From Streptomyces griseiscabiei (GTDB lineage Bacteria; Actinomycetota; Actinomycetes; Streptomycetales; Streptomycetaceae), in contig NZ_JAGJBZ010000002.1 in the NCBI RefSeq assembly GCF_020010925.1, forward strand, positions 372,001-436,000: a stretch of 64,000 bases of DNA, given 5' to 3'. The translations under genes were made by a program, and so were the position numbers. Shown here piece by piece: positions 24,220 to 32,545 of the stretch. The notes under the pieces were generated by a model, which saw nothing but the letters and a program-made list of their open reading frames with translations, was not told the DNA's origin and did not search any database. Numbering within the stretch: position 1 is the first letter of the stretch; the number at the start of each line of letters is the position of its first letter.

Positions 24220-25185
24220 CTACGCCAGCAACCCCGAAGACCTCCACATCCGCCGCCCCACACCCCGCAGCACCCCGATGTCGTCCAGGAAGTCGGTCAA
24301 CCGCTTCGCGCCCGTCTGCATGACCTCCCGCCGGTGCCCGCTCGCCCGCACCTGGGCGACGGCGACCCGCTGGTCGAGGCCGATGTTCGAGTAGACCTCG
24401 GGGTTGACGAACGCGACGGCGAAGACGCGGGCGAACTCGCCGGAGGTGACCCGGGTGAAGCTCCGGGACAGCCGGGGAGCGGTCACCATCTGGCGGCGCA
24501 GCTCCTCACGGGCGTACCGCACGTGCCGGGCCTCCTCGACCACATGGATACGGGTGACTCCCCGGACGAGCGGCTGGACCCGCTCGTCGGGGAAGGTCAG
24601 CCGCTGCATCCAGTCGAGGATCTCCTCGCCGAGGAGCGTCGCGGTGAAGGAACCGGGGGTCGTGGAGACCGTCTTGAAGAGGCGGCCCATGTTCTGGTGC
24701 AGCCGGCTCACCGGGTAGTACGGGGTGTCCCCCTTGCTGATCAGCCGGGCGAACATCTTCGAGTGCCGGCACTCGTCCTCGATCTCGGTGAGCGCGTAGC
24801 GCACGTGCGCGCTGGTCGCGGCCTTGTCGTAGATGTGCCGCACGAGCAGCTGCATGAGGATGATCTCGAACCAGATGCCGAGGGAGGCCAGCGCCGCCGC
24901 CTCGTGCCGGGACAGGGCGATCCGCTGCTCCTCGGACATCTTCCGCCACAGCGGTGTCCCGTAGAGGGAGACCAGCTCCGGCGGCCAGTACCACTTCCCC
25001 TCCTCGAAGGGGGCGTCCCAGTCCAGCTCCTTGTCCGGGTCGAAGGAGTGCTTCGCGGAGGACACGAGCAGCCGTTCGGCCACCTGTTCGCGGTCTTTGA
25101 GGAGTCCGAGCGCGTCGCGCAGGACCTCCGCCTCCGACACGGGATTCGTCGAGTGCGCGGAGTTCACCGAGGTCACCGTAGTCAT
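24220..25185 (-). CDS. AurF-like non-heme diiron oxygenase
   Basis: Protein of 321 residues of the p-aminobenzoate N-oxygenase AurF family (PF11583). Diiron ligand motifs are visible: ALTEIEDECRHSKMFARLI in the middle and VTRIHVVEEARHVRYAREEL towards the end, with an earlier Glu-rich helix (SRHEAAALASLGIWFEI). AurF oxidises an aryl amine to a nitro group; related enzymes oxygenate other substrates, so the reaction here is open. Soluble, no signal peptide. No biosynthetic cluster surrounds it, which is odd for this family. ATG at 25185. Confidence 0.88.
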   Translation of the reverse strand: MTTVTSVNSAHSTNPVSEAEVLRDALGLLKDREQVAERLLVSSAKHSFDPDKELDWDAPFEEGKWYWPPELVSLYGTPLWRKMSEEQRIALSRHEAAALASLGIWFEIILMQLLVRHIYDKAATSAHVRYALTEIEDECRHSKMFARLISKGDTPYYPVSRLHQNMGRLFKTVSTTPGSFTATLLGEEILDWMQRLTFPDERVQPLVRGVTRIHVVEEARHVRYAREELRRQMVTAPRLSRSFTRVTSGEFARVFAVAFVNPEVYSNIGLDQRVAVAQVRASGHRREVMQTGAKRLTDFLDDIGVLRGVGRRMWRSSGLLA

Positions 25186-25323
25186 GCCGTCGCAGCTCCT
25201 CGTACGGGATTTCAGGGAGTCACCGGGGTGCGTTACCAGCGGTCACCGCTTATGAGACTACTTGTCAGCAAGGCCGTCAATCCTTTGGGCACCACTTGTG
25301 TGGAGTACCGTGCTGGCGTGTCC

Positions 25324-26199
25324 ATGCCTCCACCGCCCCAGCAGCCAGGCCCTTACGGTCAACAGCCGTACGGTCAGCAGCCCCAGGGCCAGCCCGGTCC
25401 GTACGGTCAGCAGCCCCAGGGCCAGCCCGGTCCGTACGGTCAGCCGTATCCGCAGCAGCCGCCGCAGCCCCAGCCGTACGGGCAGCAGCCGTACCCGCCG
25501 CAGCAGCAGCCGCACGGTGGGCCGCCCCACCCCGGCGGATGGCAGCCCGCGCCGCCGCCGAAGAGCCGGGTGGGGCTGATCCTCGGGATCGTCGGCGGGG
25601 TCGTCGCTCTCGCGGTGGTCGGCGCCGTGGGCCTGTGGGTCGTGGGGACACAGAGCACGAGCGGATTCCCGGAGGCCGAGTACCGGCTCGTGCTGCCCGA
25701 CACCGTGCTGGACGGTGAGTACAAGCTGGCCCAGGATCTCTCCGACACCACCGGGAAGCAGGTGGAGAAGGAGGCGGACGGCGCCTTCGACGCCCGTGAC
25801 GTCACCGCCGCCGTCGCGCAGTACGCGCCCCAGGAGGACGGGGCGCAGGGTGCGTTGATCGTCTCGGGCATGTACGGGCGGTTCAAGAACACCGACGCCG
25901 CCCGCGACAACATGCTCAAGGGCGCGGCCGGGGTCGACACGATCACGGTGGCCGTGCCGCCCGAGGACTACACCCCGGACGGCTCGGACGTCACCATCAG
26001 CTGTCAGGTCGTCACCCAGGACCAGGCCGGCAGCGAGGTCACCTACCCGATGTGCGCCTGGGCCGACGGCAACACCGGGGCGTCCGTCGCCGAACTGAGC
26101 ACGGCGAGCGTCGGGCAGGACCCCGAGAAGGTGGACGTGGAGGCCTTCGCGAAGCGCACCCTCCAGGTCCGCGACGAGATACGGAAGCCGATCAGCTGA
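25324..26199 (+). CDS. Pro/Gln-rich single-pass membrane protein
   Basis: About 291 residues. Residues 1-~75 are a cytoplasmic Pro/Gln/Gly/Tyr-rich tail with PYGQQPQGQPG units; two 33-bp copies (25369-25401 and 25402-25434) are identical in DNA. One transmembrane helix (VGLILGIVGGVVALAVVGAVGLWVV) is followed by a ~185-residue exported domain with YRLVLPDTVLDGEYKL and two cysteines. This architecture is common in Streptomyces; function unknown. ATG at 25324 is used; a GTG at 25318 is equally possible and no clear ribosome site is seen. The 3' end overlaps the converging DUF3291 gene by 8 bp. Confidence 0.8.
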   Translation: MPPPPQQPGPYGQQPYGQQPQGQPGPYGQQPQGQPGPYGQPYPQQPPQPQPYGQQPYPPQQQPHGGPPHPGGWQPAPPPKSRVGLILGIVGGVVALAVVGAVGLWVVGTQSTSGFPEAEYRLVLPDTVLDGEYKLAQDLSDTTGKQVEKEADGAFDARDVTAAVAQYAPQEDGAQGALIVSGMYGRFKNTDAARDNMLKGAAGVDTITVAVPPEDYTPDGSDVTISCQVVTQDQAGSEVTYPMCAWADGNTGASVAELSTASVGQDPEKVDVEAFAKRTLQVRDEIRKPIS

Positions 26200-26725
26200 C
26201 GGCGGAGGTGTCCGGCGCGACGGGCGCCGCGCCCGCTTCGGGCCCTGCCTCCGCCGGTCCGGCGGGCCCCGCCGGACCCGCCGGGTACGACGTACGCAGG
26301 GTGAACGCGTACGGGGCCGGGCCGTGGGCCCGGAGGTGGAGGATCCGTTCCTCCGCCTCGGCGACGGTGGGCCGGTGCCCGGCCGGGACCCACCACAGGG
26401 CGGTCGCCGCCTCCGCCAGCCGCTCGAACCACTCCCGCCTGCGGGACAGCAGCTCCCGGTGCTGCCCCTGGTACATGAAGGCGGTCAGGGCGTCGGTGTC
26501 CCGCCACACCGACATGTTGATGATCAGCCACTCGTCACCGAGGACGGGGATGTCGGTCGCGTTGCCGGAGTCGCTCTGCAGGCGCCAGACGAAGCCGTTC
26601 GCGCGGTCCGCGACCGCGTTCACCGGGTCCAGGGCGTCGACGAAGTCCTTCAACTGCGGGGAGTCCAACGGGGCTTTGAGGCGGGCGATGTTGACCTGGG
26701 CGAGTTCGTACGTGGCGGGAGTCAT
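26192..26725 (-). CDS. DUF3291 family protein
   Basis: Protein of 177 residues (MTPATYELAQVNIARLKAPLDS). The pattern YELAQVNIARLKAPLDSPQ, then GFVWRLQSDSGNATDI, INMSVWRDTDALTAFMYQGQH and ALWWVPAGHRPTVAEAEERI is typical of DUF3291, a ferredoxin-like (EthD/monooxygenase-like) family of unknown reaction. ATG at 26725 is preferred over upstream in-frame codons, which lack homology. The C-terminus is an Ala/Gly/Pro tail. Confidence 0.85.
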   Translation of the reverse strand: MTPATYELAQVNIARLKAPLDSPQLKDFVDALDPVNAVADRANGFVWRLQSDSGNATDIPVLGDEWLIINMSVWRDTDALTAFMYQGQHRELLSRRREWFERLAEAATALWWVPAGHRPTVAEAEERILHLRAHGPAPYAFTLRTSYPAGPAGPAGPAEAGPEAGAAPVAPDTSAVS

Positions 26726-26816
26726 GGCCGAACGGTAGGCCGGGCGGGTCCGGAGGTGACAGTGCTCATCTCGGCCGGTGGTCATGGTCCGCAAGGCGCG
26801 CGCCGGTGGGGGCGGG

Positions 26817-26840
26817 CCGCGCAGTTCCCCGCGCCCCTGA
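26817..26840. repeat. Dispersed palindromic repeat, half copy D
   Basis: CCGCGCAGTTCCCCGCGCCC followed by CTGA matches the left-arm core of the full copies. It lies just 3' of the penicillin-binding protein gene, probably as a decayed transcription-terminating element. Confidence 0.75.
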
Positions 26841-26861
26841 CGGGGCGGGGCCCGGAAGCCC

Positions 26862-28322
26862 TCAGTACCGCCCCAGCACCGCCCTCATCACCTCCCTCGC
26901 GATGGGTGCCGCGTCACCGCCCCCGCTGATGTCCCCCCGTACGGCCTCCGCGTCCTCCACCACCACCGCCACGGCCACCTCGGGCTCGACCGCGCCGTCG
27001 GACTGGGCCCAGCCGATGAACCAGGCGAAGGGGGTGCCGGAGTTGCCGATGCCGTGCTGGGCGGTGCCGGTCTTGCCGCCGACGGTGGCGTGGCGCAGGG
27101 CGGCGTTGGCGCCGGTGCCGTCCTCCACGACGCCTCGCATGAGGTCGCGCAGCCGCCGCGCGGTGGTCGGGTTCATGGCCCGGCGCAGGGGGTGCGCGCC
27201 GGAGCCGGCCACCGGGCGGCCGCTCGCCGTGGTGGTGCGTTCGACGAGATACGGTGACCGCACCGAGCCCCCGTTGGCGACGGCCGCCGTGACCAGCGCC
27301 ATCTGCAGGGGCGTGGCCCGGGTGTCGTACTGGCCGATGGAGGAGAGCGCCAGCTGCGCCCGGTCCATCTCGGTGTCGAAGCTGCTGGGCGCGACCGAGA
27401 AGGGGATGCGCAGACCGGGGTCGTTGAAGCCGAAGGCGCGGGCCGAGTCCGTCATGGCGCCGAGCCCGACGTCCACGCCCAGCCTGGCGAAGACCGTGTT
27501 GCAGGACCACTCGAAGGCGTAGCGCAGCGAGGCGTTCTCGCAGCCGTCGACCTCGTTGGACAGGGATGTCCTGGTGCCCGGCAGGGTGTACGGGTCGGGG
27601 GAGCGGGTCGGGGCGTCGAGGTCCGTCACCACCCCGGCGTCCAGCGCGGCGGCGGCCGTCACCACCTTGAACGTCGAACCCGGCGGATAGGTCTGCCGCA
27701 CCGCCCGGTTGAGCATCGGCCTGCCCGCGTCCCCGTTCAGCCGCGCCCACGCCTCGGTCGCCGCGCGCCCGTTGCCGGAGAGCACTCCGGGGTCGTACGA
27801 CGGCCGGGAGACCAGGGCCAGGACGCGCCCGGTGGCCGGTTCGAGCGCGGCGACCGCGCCCCGGCGGGCGCCGAGCCCCAGATAGGCCGCGCGCTGGGCC
27901 GCGTCCCGGAGCGTGGTGACGACCTGGCCGCCGGCGTTGCGGTCGCGGGTGAGGTCGTTCCACAGGGGGAGGAACGACAGCAGCGGGTCGCTGCCGTCCA
28001 GGAGCGGGTCCTGCGCGTGCTCCAGGAACGTCGTCCCGTACTCCTGAGAGGCGAAGCCGGTGACCGGCGCGTACAACGGGCCGTCGCGGTAGGTCCGTTC
28101 GTAGCGGAGCTGCTCCCCGGTGTCCTTCGAGCCGGTGACCGGGCGCCCCTCGACCACGATGTCCCCGCGCGGCTGGCCCCAACGGGCGATCACCTGGCGG
28201 CGGTTGGCGGGACTGTCGTCGTAGGCCCGGGACTGGACGACCTGGACGCGGGTGGCGTTGACGAGCAGGGCGAGCAGCAGCAGGGCGCAGAGGGCGGCGG
28301 CGCGCCGGATGTACTTCGTCAT
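26862..28322 (-). CDS. pbpA: Class B penicillin-binding protein (PbpA-like transpeptidase)
   Basis: D,D-transpeptidase of peptidoglycan synthesis, 486 residues, anchored by one N-terminal helix (ALCALLLLALLVNATRVQVV). The transpeptidase motifs are complete: SxxK as STFK (PPGSTFKVVTA), SxN as SCN (EWSCNTVF) and KTG as GGKTGTAQ. A short dimerisation-type N-terminal domain and length near 490 match the PbpA branch. ATG at 28322 overlaps the RodA/FtsW stop by four bases (ATGA), so the pair is translationally coupled and the proteins probably form a glycosyltransferase-transpeptidase complex. Confidence 0.95.
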   Translation of the reverse strand: MTKYIRRAAALCALLLLALLVNATRVQVVQSRAYDDSPANRRQVIARWGQPRGDIVVEGRPVTGSKDTGEQLRYERTYRDGPLYAPVTGFASQEYGTTFLEHAQDPLLDGSDPLLSFLPLWNDLTRDRNAGGQVVTTLRDAAQRAAYLGLGARRGAVAALEPATGRVLALVSRPSYDPGVLSGNGRAATEAWARLNGDAGRPMLNRAVRQTYPPGSTFKVVTAAAALDAGVVTDLDAPTRSPDPYTLPGTRTSLSNEVDGCENASLRYAFEWSCNTVFARLGVDVGLGAMTDSARAFGFNDPGLRIPFSVAPSSFDTEMDRAQLALSSIGQYDTRATPLQMALVTAAVANGGSVRSPYLVERTTTASGRPVAGSGAHPLRRAMNPTTARRLRDLMRGVVEDGTGANAALRHATVGGKTGTAQHGIGNSGTPFAWFIGWAQSDGAVEPEVAVAVVVEDAEAVRGDISGGGDAAPIAREVMRAVLGRY

Positions 28323-29803
28323 ACGCCCCGACCCTCCCGGCCGCTCCCCGACTCCGCCGCCCCGCCGCTCTCCTCCCGCTGCCCCTCCTGGCCGGGATCG
28401 GCGAGCGGTGGCCCAGTATCGGCGAGCGGTGGCCCGGGATCGTACTGCCGTCTCGCGGAGTCGCTCATCCGCATCAGCAGCGCCACGATGATCCAGTTGG
28501 TGACGACGGAGGAGCCGCCCTGGGCCAGGAACGGCATCGCCATACCCGTGAGGGGGATGAGGCCGGTGACCCCGCCCGCGATGACGAAGACCTGGAGGGC
28601 GACGATCGAGGCGAGCCCCGTGGCCAGCAGCCGGCCGAAGGGGTCGCGCAGGGCGAGGCCCGTGCGGAAGCCGCGCTCCACCAGCAGGGCGTAGAGCAGG
28701 AAGATCGCGGCGAGTCCGGCGAGCCCCAGCTCCTCGCCCGCCGTGGCCAGGATGAAGTCCGACTTGGCGGCGAAGCCGATCAGCACGGAGTGGCCGAGGC
28801 CCAGACCCGTGCCGAGCAGCCCGCCGGCCGCGAACGCGAAGAGGGACTGGGCGAGTTGGCCCGCACCCTGGCCCGCCTCGATCGACGCGAACGGATGCAG
28901 CCAGTCCTCGACCCGGCTGTGCACATGCGGTTCGAGCCGGCCGACGGCCACCGCGCCCACACATGCCAGCAGCAGCCCCACCGCGATCCAGCCGGTGCGG
29001 CCGGTGGCCACGTACAGCATGATCACGAACAGGCCGAAGAACAGCAGCGAGGTGCCCAGGTCCCGTTCCAGGACCAGGACACCGACGCTCAGCAGCCAGA
29101 TGGTGACGATCGGGCCGAGGACGCGTCCGGTGGGCAGTTGGAGGCGCGTGAAGCGCCAGACCTGGCGCCCGGCGTACGCCAGCGCGTTGCGGTTCGCCGC
29201 GAGATAGCCGGCGAAGAACACCGCGAGCAGCACCTTCGCGAACTCGCCCGGCTGGAGCGAGAACCCCGCGATCCGCACCCAGATCCGGGCCCCGTTGACC
29301 GGCGGGAACAGGATCGGCAGCGCCAGCAGGGCCAGCGCCGCGACCACCGACACGTACGCGTACCGCCGCAGCACCCGGTGGTCGCGCAGCAGCGCCACGA
29401 CCGTGATGAACAGGGCCACCCCGAGCGTCGACCAGTTCAGCTGCGCGGGTGCCGCCTGGTCGGCCGGGGTCTCCAGGTCGAGCCGGTGGATCAGCACCAG
29501 CCCCAGGCCGTTGAGCAGCACCGCGATCGGCAGCAGCAGCGGATCGGCGTACGGCGCCCGCAGCCGCACCGCCAGATGGGCCAGCAGCGCGAGCACGCCG
29601 AGCCCGGCGCCGTAGTCGCCGGCGCCGGGCGGGACGGTGCCGTTCTTCGCCAGACCGACGGCGCAGTAGCCGGACACGGAGAGCAGGACGGCCACGACGG
29701 TGAGGGTGAACTCGACGCCTCGGCGCCGGAGCAGGCGTACGGCGGGTGGCGGGGACGGGTCGGAGGGATCCGCCGCCAGGGTCGTTCCGGCCTTGGTGGT
29801 CAT
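28319..29803 (-). CDS. rodA: FtsW/RodA/SpoVE-family peptidoglycan glycosyltransferase
   Basis: SEDS-family membrane glycosyltransferase polymerising lipid II, 494 residues with about ten to twelve transmembrane helices. Conserved features are NGARIWVRIAGFSLQPGEFAKV in the first half, the large extracellular loop around HSRVEDWLHPFA with SLFAFAAGGLLGTGLGLG, and GLIPLTGMAMPFLAQGGSS near the C-terminus. The C-terminal tail (~465-494) is Gly/Glu-rich. It is the first gene of the coupled pair with the class B PBP. A paralogous set elsewhere in the chromosome is expected; this one may serve sporulation or apical growth (inference). Confidence 0.94.
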   Translation of the reverse strand: MTTKAGTTLAADPSDPSPPPAVRLLRRRGVEFTLTVVAVLLSVSGYCAVGLAKNGTVPPGAGDYGAGLGVLALLAHLAVRLRAPYADPLLLPIAVLLNGLGLVLIHRLDLETPADQAAPAQLNWSTLGVALFITVVALLRDHRVLRRYAYVSVVAALALLALPILFPPVNGARIWVRIAGFSLQPGEFAKVLLAVFFAGYLAANRNALAYAGRQVWRFTRLQLPTGRVLGPIVTIWLLSVGVLVLERDLGTSLLFFGLFVIMLYVATGRTGWIAVGLLLACVGAVAVGRLEPHVHSRVEDWLHPFASIEAGQGAGQLAQSLFAFAAGGLLGTGLGLGHSVLIGFAAKSDFILATAGEELGLAGLAAIFLLYALLVERGFRTGLALRDPFGRLLATGLASIVALQVFVIAGGVTGLIPLTGMAMPFLAQGGSSVVTNWIIVALLMRMSDSARRQYDPGPPLADTGPPLADPGQEGQREESGGAAESGSGREGRGV

Positions 29804-29857
29804 GCCCGGAACTTACCCATATAGGACCTTTTTGGGGTGCCTTGCGCGCTCTGTCGC

Positions 29858-30217
29858 TCAGGCGTCGCACCAGCGCGGCGTCTTGAAGGGCTCGATGTAG
29901 CGGGCCGAGCCCCAGGCCCAGGTGCCGTCGACGAGCAGATACCACTGCCGGACGCCGTCGACGCTCTGGCCCTGGGTCCGGCAGTAGATCTTGACGATCT
30001 CGCCGTGGCGCGCGACCCGGATGACCGACCCGCCGCGGGTCGGCGCGCTCCGTAGGATCAGGCCGGTACGGGCGACGACCTCGCCCTTGACGATCTGCTT
30101 GCTCTCCCGCGGGTCCTCCGCGCCGACGCCGAGCGCGGGAGTCGTGGCCGCGAACGCCACCAGGGCGCCACCGGCAGCCGCTATACCGAACCGCATGAGC
30201 AGAATCCGCAGGGACAT
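29858..30217 (-). CDS. Secreted SH3-like domain protein
   Basis: Protein of 119 residues with a signal peptide (MSLRILLMRFGIAAAGGALV, cleavage near PALGVGA). A small SH3b-like domain follows: VVARTGLILRSAPTRGGSVI, EIVKIYCRTQGQSVDGV, RQWYLLVDGTWAWGSARYIE. Two cysteines (in YCRT and WCDA) may form a disulfide. Such domains bind peptidoglycan peptides. ATG at 30217 follows GGAGGAGC at good distance; the longer frame upstream is not signal-like. Just 54 bp from the rodA start. Confidence 0.85.
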   Translation of the reverse strand: MSLRILLMRFGIAAAGGALVAFAATTPALGVGAEDPRESKQIVKGEVVARTGLILRSAPTRGGSVIRVARHGEIVKIYCRTQGQSVDGVRQWYLLVDGTWAWGSARYIEPFKTPRWCDA

Positions 30218-30328
30218 CTGAAGCTCCTCCAGAAGAAAAAGGGGGCGAGTCTGACTATTCGCCACGCTAGGAGGAGGGCGGGCGGGGCGCCTTTTCCAAT
30301 GGGCCATCAGGGCGGCGCGCCCCTTTTG

Positions 30329-30352
30329 GGGGCGCGGGGAACTGCGCGATCA
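30329..30352. repeat. Dispersed palindromic repeat, half copy E
   Basis: GGGGGCGCGGGGAACTGCGC followed by GATC corresponds to the right arm of the full copies. The neighbouring histidine-kinase gene ends inside it: its TGA stop is read from the minus strand at 30350-30352. Confidence 0.75.
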
Positions 30353-31618
30353 ACCCTCACTCACCGGAAGCCGCAATACGGCCAACGCACCCCCACCCGG
30401 AGCGTTTTCGAATCCCAATCGCGCTCCCAGGACTTCCGCCTGTCCCACCGCGATGGTGAGCCCCAGCCCATGCCCCTTGGCGGAGCCCTCGGTCCGAAAC
30501 CGCTGAGGCCCGCCCTGCACGAGGTACTCCGGAAACCCGCCCCCGTGATCCCGAACACTCACGACGGCCCCCTCCACGGTCACCACCACCGGTGGCCCCC
30601 CGTGGTTGTGCGCGTTGGCCACCAGATTCCCCAACACCCGCTCCAGCCGCCGCCGGTCCGTCTCCACCCACGTGTCCTCGACGACCCGCACCTCCGTCTC
30701 CCCGCTCGCCTGTGCGGCCACCCGCTGCGCCAGCACCCCCAGCCGGATCGTGTCCACCTCCAGCCGCTCGCTGCCCGCGTCCAGCCGGGAGATCTCCAGC
30801 AGATCCTCGGTCAGCGTCCGCAGCGCGGAGACCCGGTCCCGCACCAGCTCCGTCGGCCGCCCCGCCGGCAGCAGCTCGGCCGCCGCGTGCAGCCCGGTCA
30901 GCGGTGTCCGCAGCTCATGGGCGACGTCCGCGGTGAACCGCTGCTCGCTCAGCAGCTTCCGCTGCAGCGTGGACGCCATGGTGTCGAGCGCGGCGGCCAC
31001 CGCGGCGACCTCGTCGCGGTACCGCCGCGGGTCCGTCGTCCGGGGGTCGCCGACCCGCGCGTCCAGGTCGCCCGCGCTGATCCGCCGGGCCACCTGCGAG
31101 GTCGCCCGCAGCCGCCGGGTGACCCCGCTGACGCCGAGCGCGCCCACGATCAGCGTCACCCCGATCGCGAGCGCCGAGGAGCCGAGGATGGCCCGGTCCA
31201 GGTTCTCGATGGTGGCGGCGCTCTGCGCGTAGTCGATCTGTACGGCGAGGGCACGGCCGTCGGCCGGCGCGGCGGCCCACATCGTGGGGTAGCCGTGGGC
31301 GACCCCGACCATCGTGCCGCGCCGCCCGCTCACCGCCAGCTCGCGCAGCGGCTTCGGCAGCCCCGGGGCGTCGATCCCGGTCAGCGGCGGCAGCCGGTTC
31401 CCGGCCTCGTACGCCCGTACCGCCTCGTCGAGCCGGACGAGCGCCCGGGAGCGGGCGTCGCTCACCGTCCGGTTGGTCACGGAGACATGGACGAGGGCGC
31501 CGAGCAGCGCGGCCAGCCCACAGCACATGACCGTGATGAAGGCCAGCGCCTTCCAGGTGAGCGAGGAGGCCCGGCGCCGCAGGCCGAACCGTTTCCGCGC
31601 GGACCCCGGCGCGCTCAC
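30350..31618 (-). CDS. Sensor histidine kinase coupled to a lipoprotein, no adjacent response regulator
   Basis: Membrane histidine kinase of 422 residues. TM1 (~19-38; LAFITVMCCGLAALLGALV), an extracytoplasmic domain of about 110 residues, TM2 (SSALAIGVTLIVGALGV), HAMP, DHp with DVAHELRTPLTG, and HATPase with N-box NLVANAHNHG, G1 VRDHGGGF and G2 KGHGLGLTIA. The GTG at 31618 overlaps the lipoprotein stop (GTGA), so translation is coupled. No response-regulator gene flanks it. The lipoprotein-kinase layout resembles CseA-CseC of the sigma-E system but without sigE or cseB; the partner regulator is elsewhere. Confidence 0.9.
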   Translation of the reverse strand: MSAPGSARKRFGLRRRASSLTWKALAFITVMCCGLAALLGALVHVSVTNRTVSDARSRALVRLDEAVRAYEAGNRLPPLTGIDAPGLPKPLRELAVSGRRGTMVGVAHGYPTMWAAAPADGRALAVQIDYAQSAATIENLDRAILGSSALAIGVTLIVGALGVSGVTRRLRATSQVARRISAGDLDARVGDPRTTDPRRYRDEVAAVAAALDTMASTLQRKLLSEQRFTADVAHELRTPLTGLHAAAELLPAGRPTELVRDRVSALRTLTEDLLEISRLDAGSERLEVDTIRLGVLAQRVAAQASGETEVRVVEDTWVETDRRRLERVLGNLVANAHNHGGPPVVVTVEGAVVSVRDHGGGFPEYLVQGGPQRFRTEGSAKGHGLGLTIAVGQAEVLGARLGFENAPGGGALAVLRLPVSEG

Positions 31619-32436
31619 CGCGGGCTCGTCGAGGGGGAGGTCGCGGGTGTCGTGGAGGGCGAGGGCGAGGGCGAGGACGACGGCGTCACGGTGGGCGGGA
31701 CCGGCTTCGCCGACGCGCCGCCCACCCGCAGGATCTCGTCCCGGGTGAGCAGCATCGCCAACTGGTCCTCGTCCCAGGTCCACTGGGTGCGGTACTCGTA
31801 GCCGACGATCCCCGCGGGCGAGCGGATGATCACCGTCCGCCCGGCCAGTTCGACCGCGATCACGGCGTCGTCGCTGGCCAGCACCTGCACCAGCCGGTCC
31901 GCCTGGAAGGTGTACATCCGCACCGCCGTCTGGTTCCCGGGCAGCAGCCGGAACCCGAGCACCATGTCGTCGCGCCCGTCACCGGTGAGGTCCCGGTAGT
32001 AGGCCTTCAGGACGGGGCACCGGGCACGGTCCCCGCCACCGGCCCCGCCGCTGTCCGTCTCGCCGCCGTCGTCTCCGCAGTCCGCCATGCGCGCGGCCGT
32101 CCCGCCGTAGGGCGCCCCGGACCCCGTGTACACATCGGGGTGCGCCGCGATCTCCGCGCGTACGACCGCCACCGGGTCCACCTCGCGGATGTCCTCGCCG
32201 GGGGCCCGGACGCCCTTGACGACCTCGGTCTCGGCCTCGCCGTAGTCGTAGGCGGGGGAGGAGGCGGGCGGCTCCCCGGGCCACAGCCGGGTCGGGCCGC
32301 TCGCGGTGGGCGTGGCGCCCGCGCTCACCAGACCCCCGGAGTCGCCGCAGGCGCCCAGCAGCAGGGTGGCGGCCAGGGTGGCCGACGCGCCGGCGGCCAC
32401 GCGCGCGCGGTGCCGGTGCCGGTGACGGGGGGACAC
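31615..32436 (-). CDS. Lipoprotein linked to a sensor kinase
   Basis: Protein of 273 residues with an unusual His/Arg-repeat N-terminus (HRHRHRARV) and a lipobox LLLGACGD, so Cys30 should be lipidated. The exported domain includes CPVLKAYYRDLTGDGRDDMVLGF, an FG-GAP-like calcium-loop segment, and WTWDEDQLAMLLTRDEIL. The C-terminal 25 residues are a Ser/Pro/Thr tail. GTG at 32436 is preceded by AGGAG. By its four-base overlap with the kinase gene it is likely a sensor accessory protein. Confidence 0.85.
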   Translation of the reverse strand: MSPRHRHRHRARVAAGASATLAATLLLGACGDSGGLVSAGATPTASGPTRLWPGEPPASSPAYDYGEAETEVVKGVRAPGEDIREVDPVAVVRAEIAAHPDVYTGSGAPYGGTAARMADCGDDGGETDSGGAGGGDRARCPVLKAYYRDLTGDGRDDMVLGFRLLPGNQTAVRMYTFQADRLVQVLASDDAVIAVELAGRTVIIRSPAGIVGYEYRTQWTWDEDQLAMLLTRDEILRVGGASAKPVPPTVTPSSSPSPSPSTTPATSPSTSPR

Positions 32437-32545
32437 GGGACTCCTGGGGGCGTCGTTACGATCCCGTACACCCTATTCGTCCGCACCCCCTATACGTGCG
32501 GAACCCCTCCGTCCGCCCCGCTGCTCCGCCGTCCGGGCCGCGCCC

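Noticed and set aside
26862..29945. A single 1027-residue protein on the minus strand
   Set aside because: The first ~540 residues are the rodA/ftsW gene read in the wrong frame. The real PBP begins at 28322.
30350..32436. The CseA-CseC system of sigma-E
   Set aside because: The lipoprotein and kinase layout is similar, but sigE and cseB are not adjacent and sequence identity cannot be judged here.
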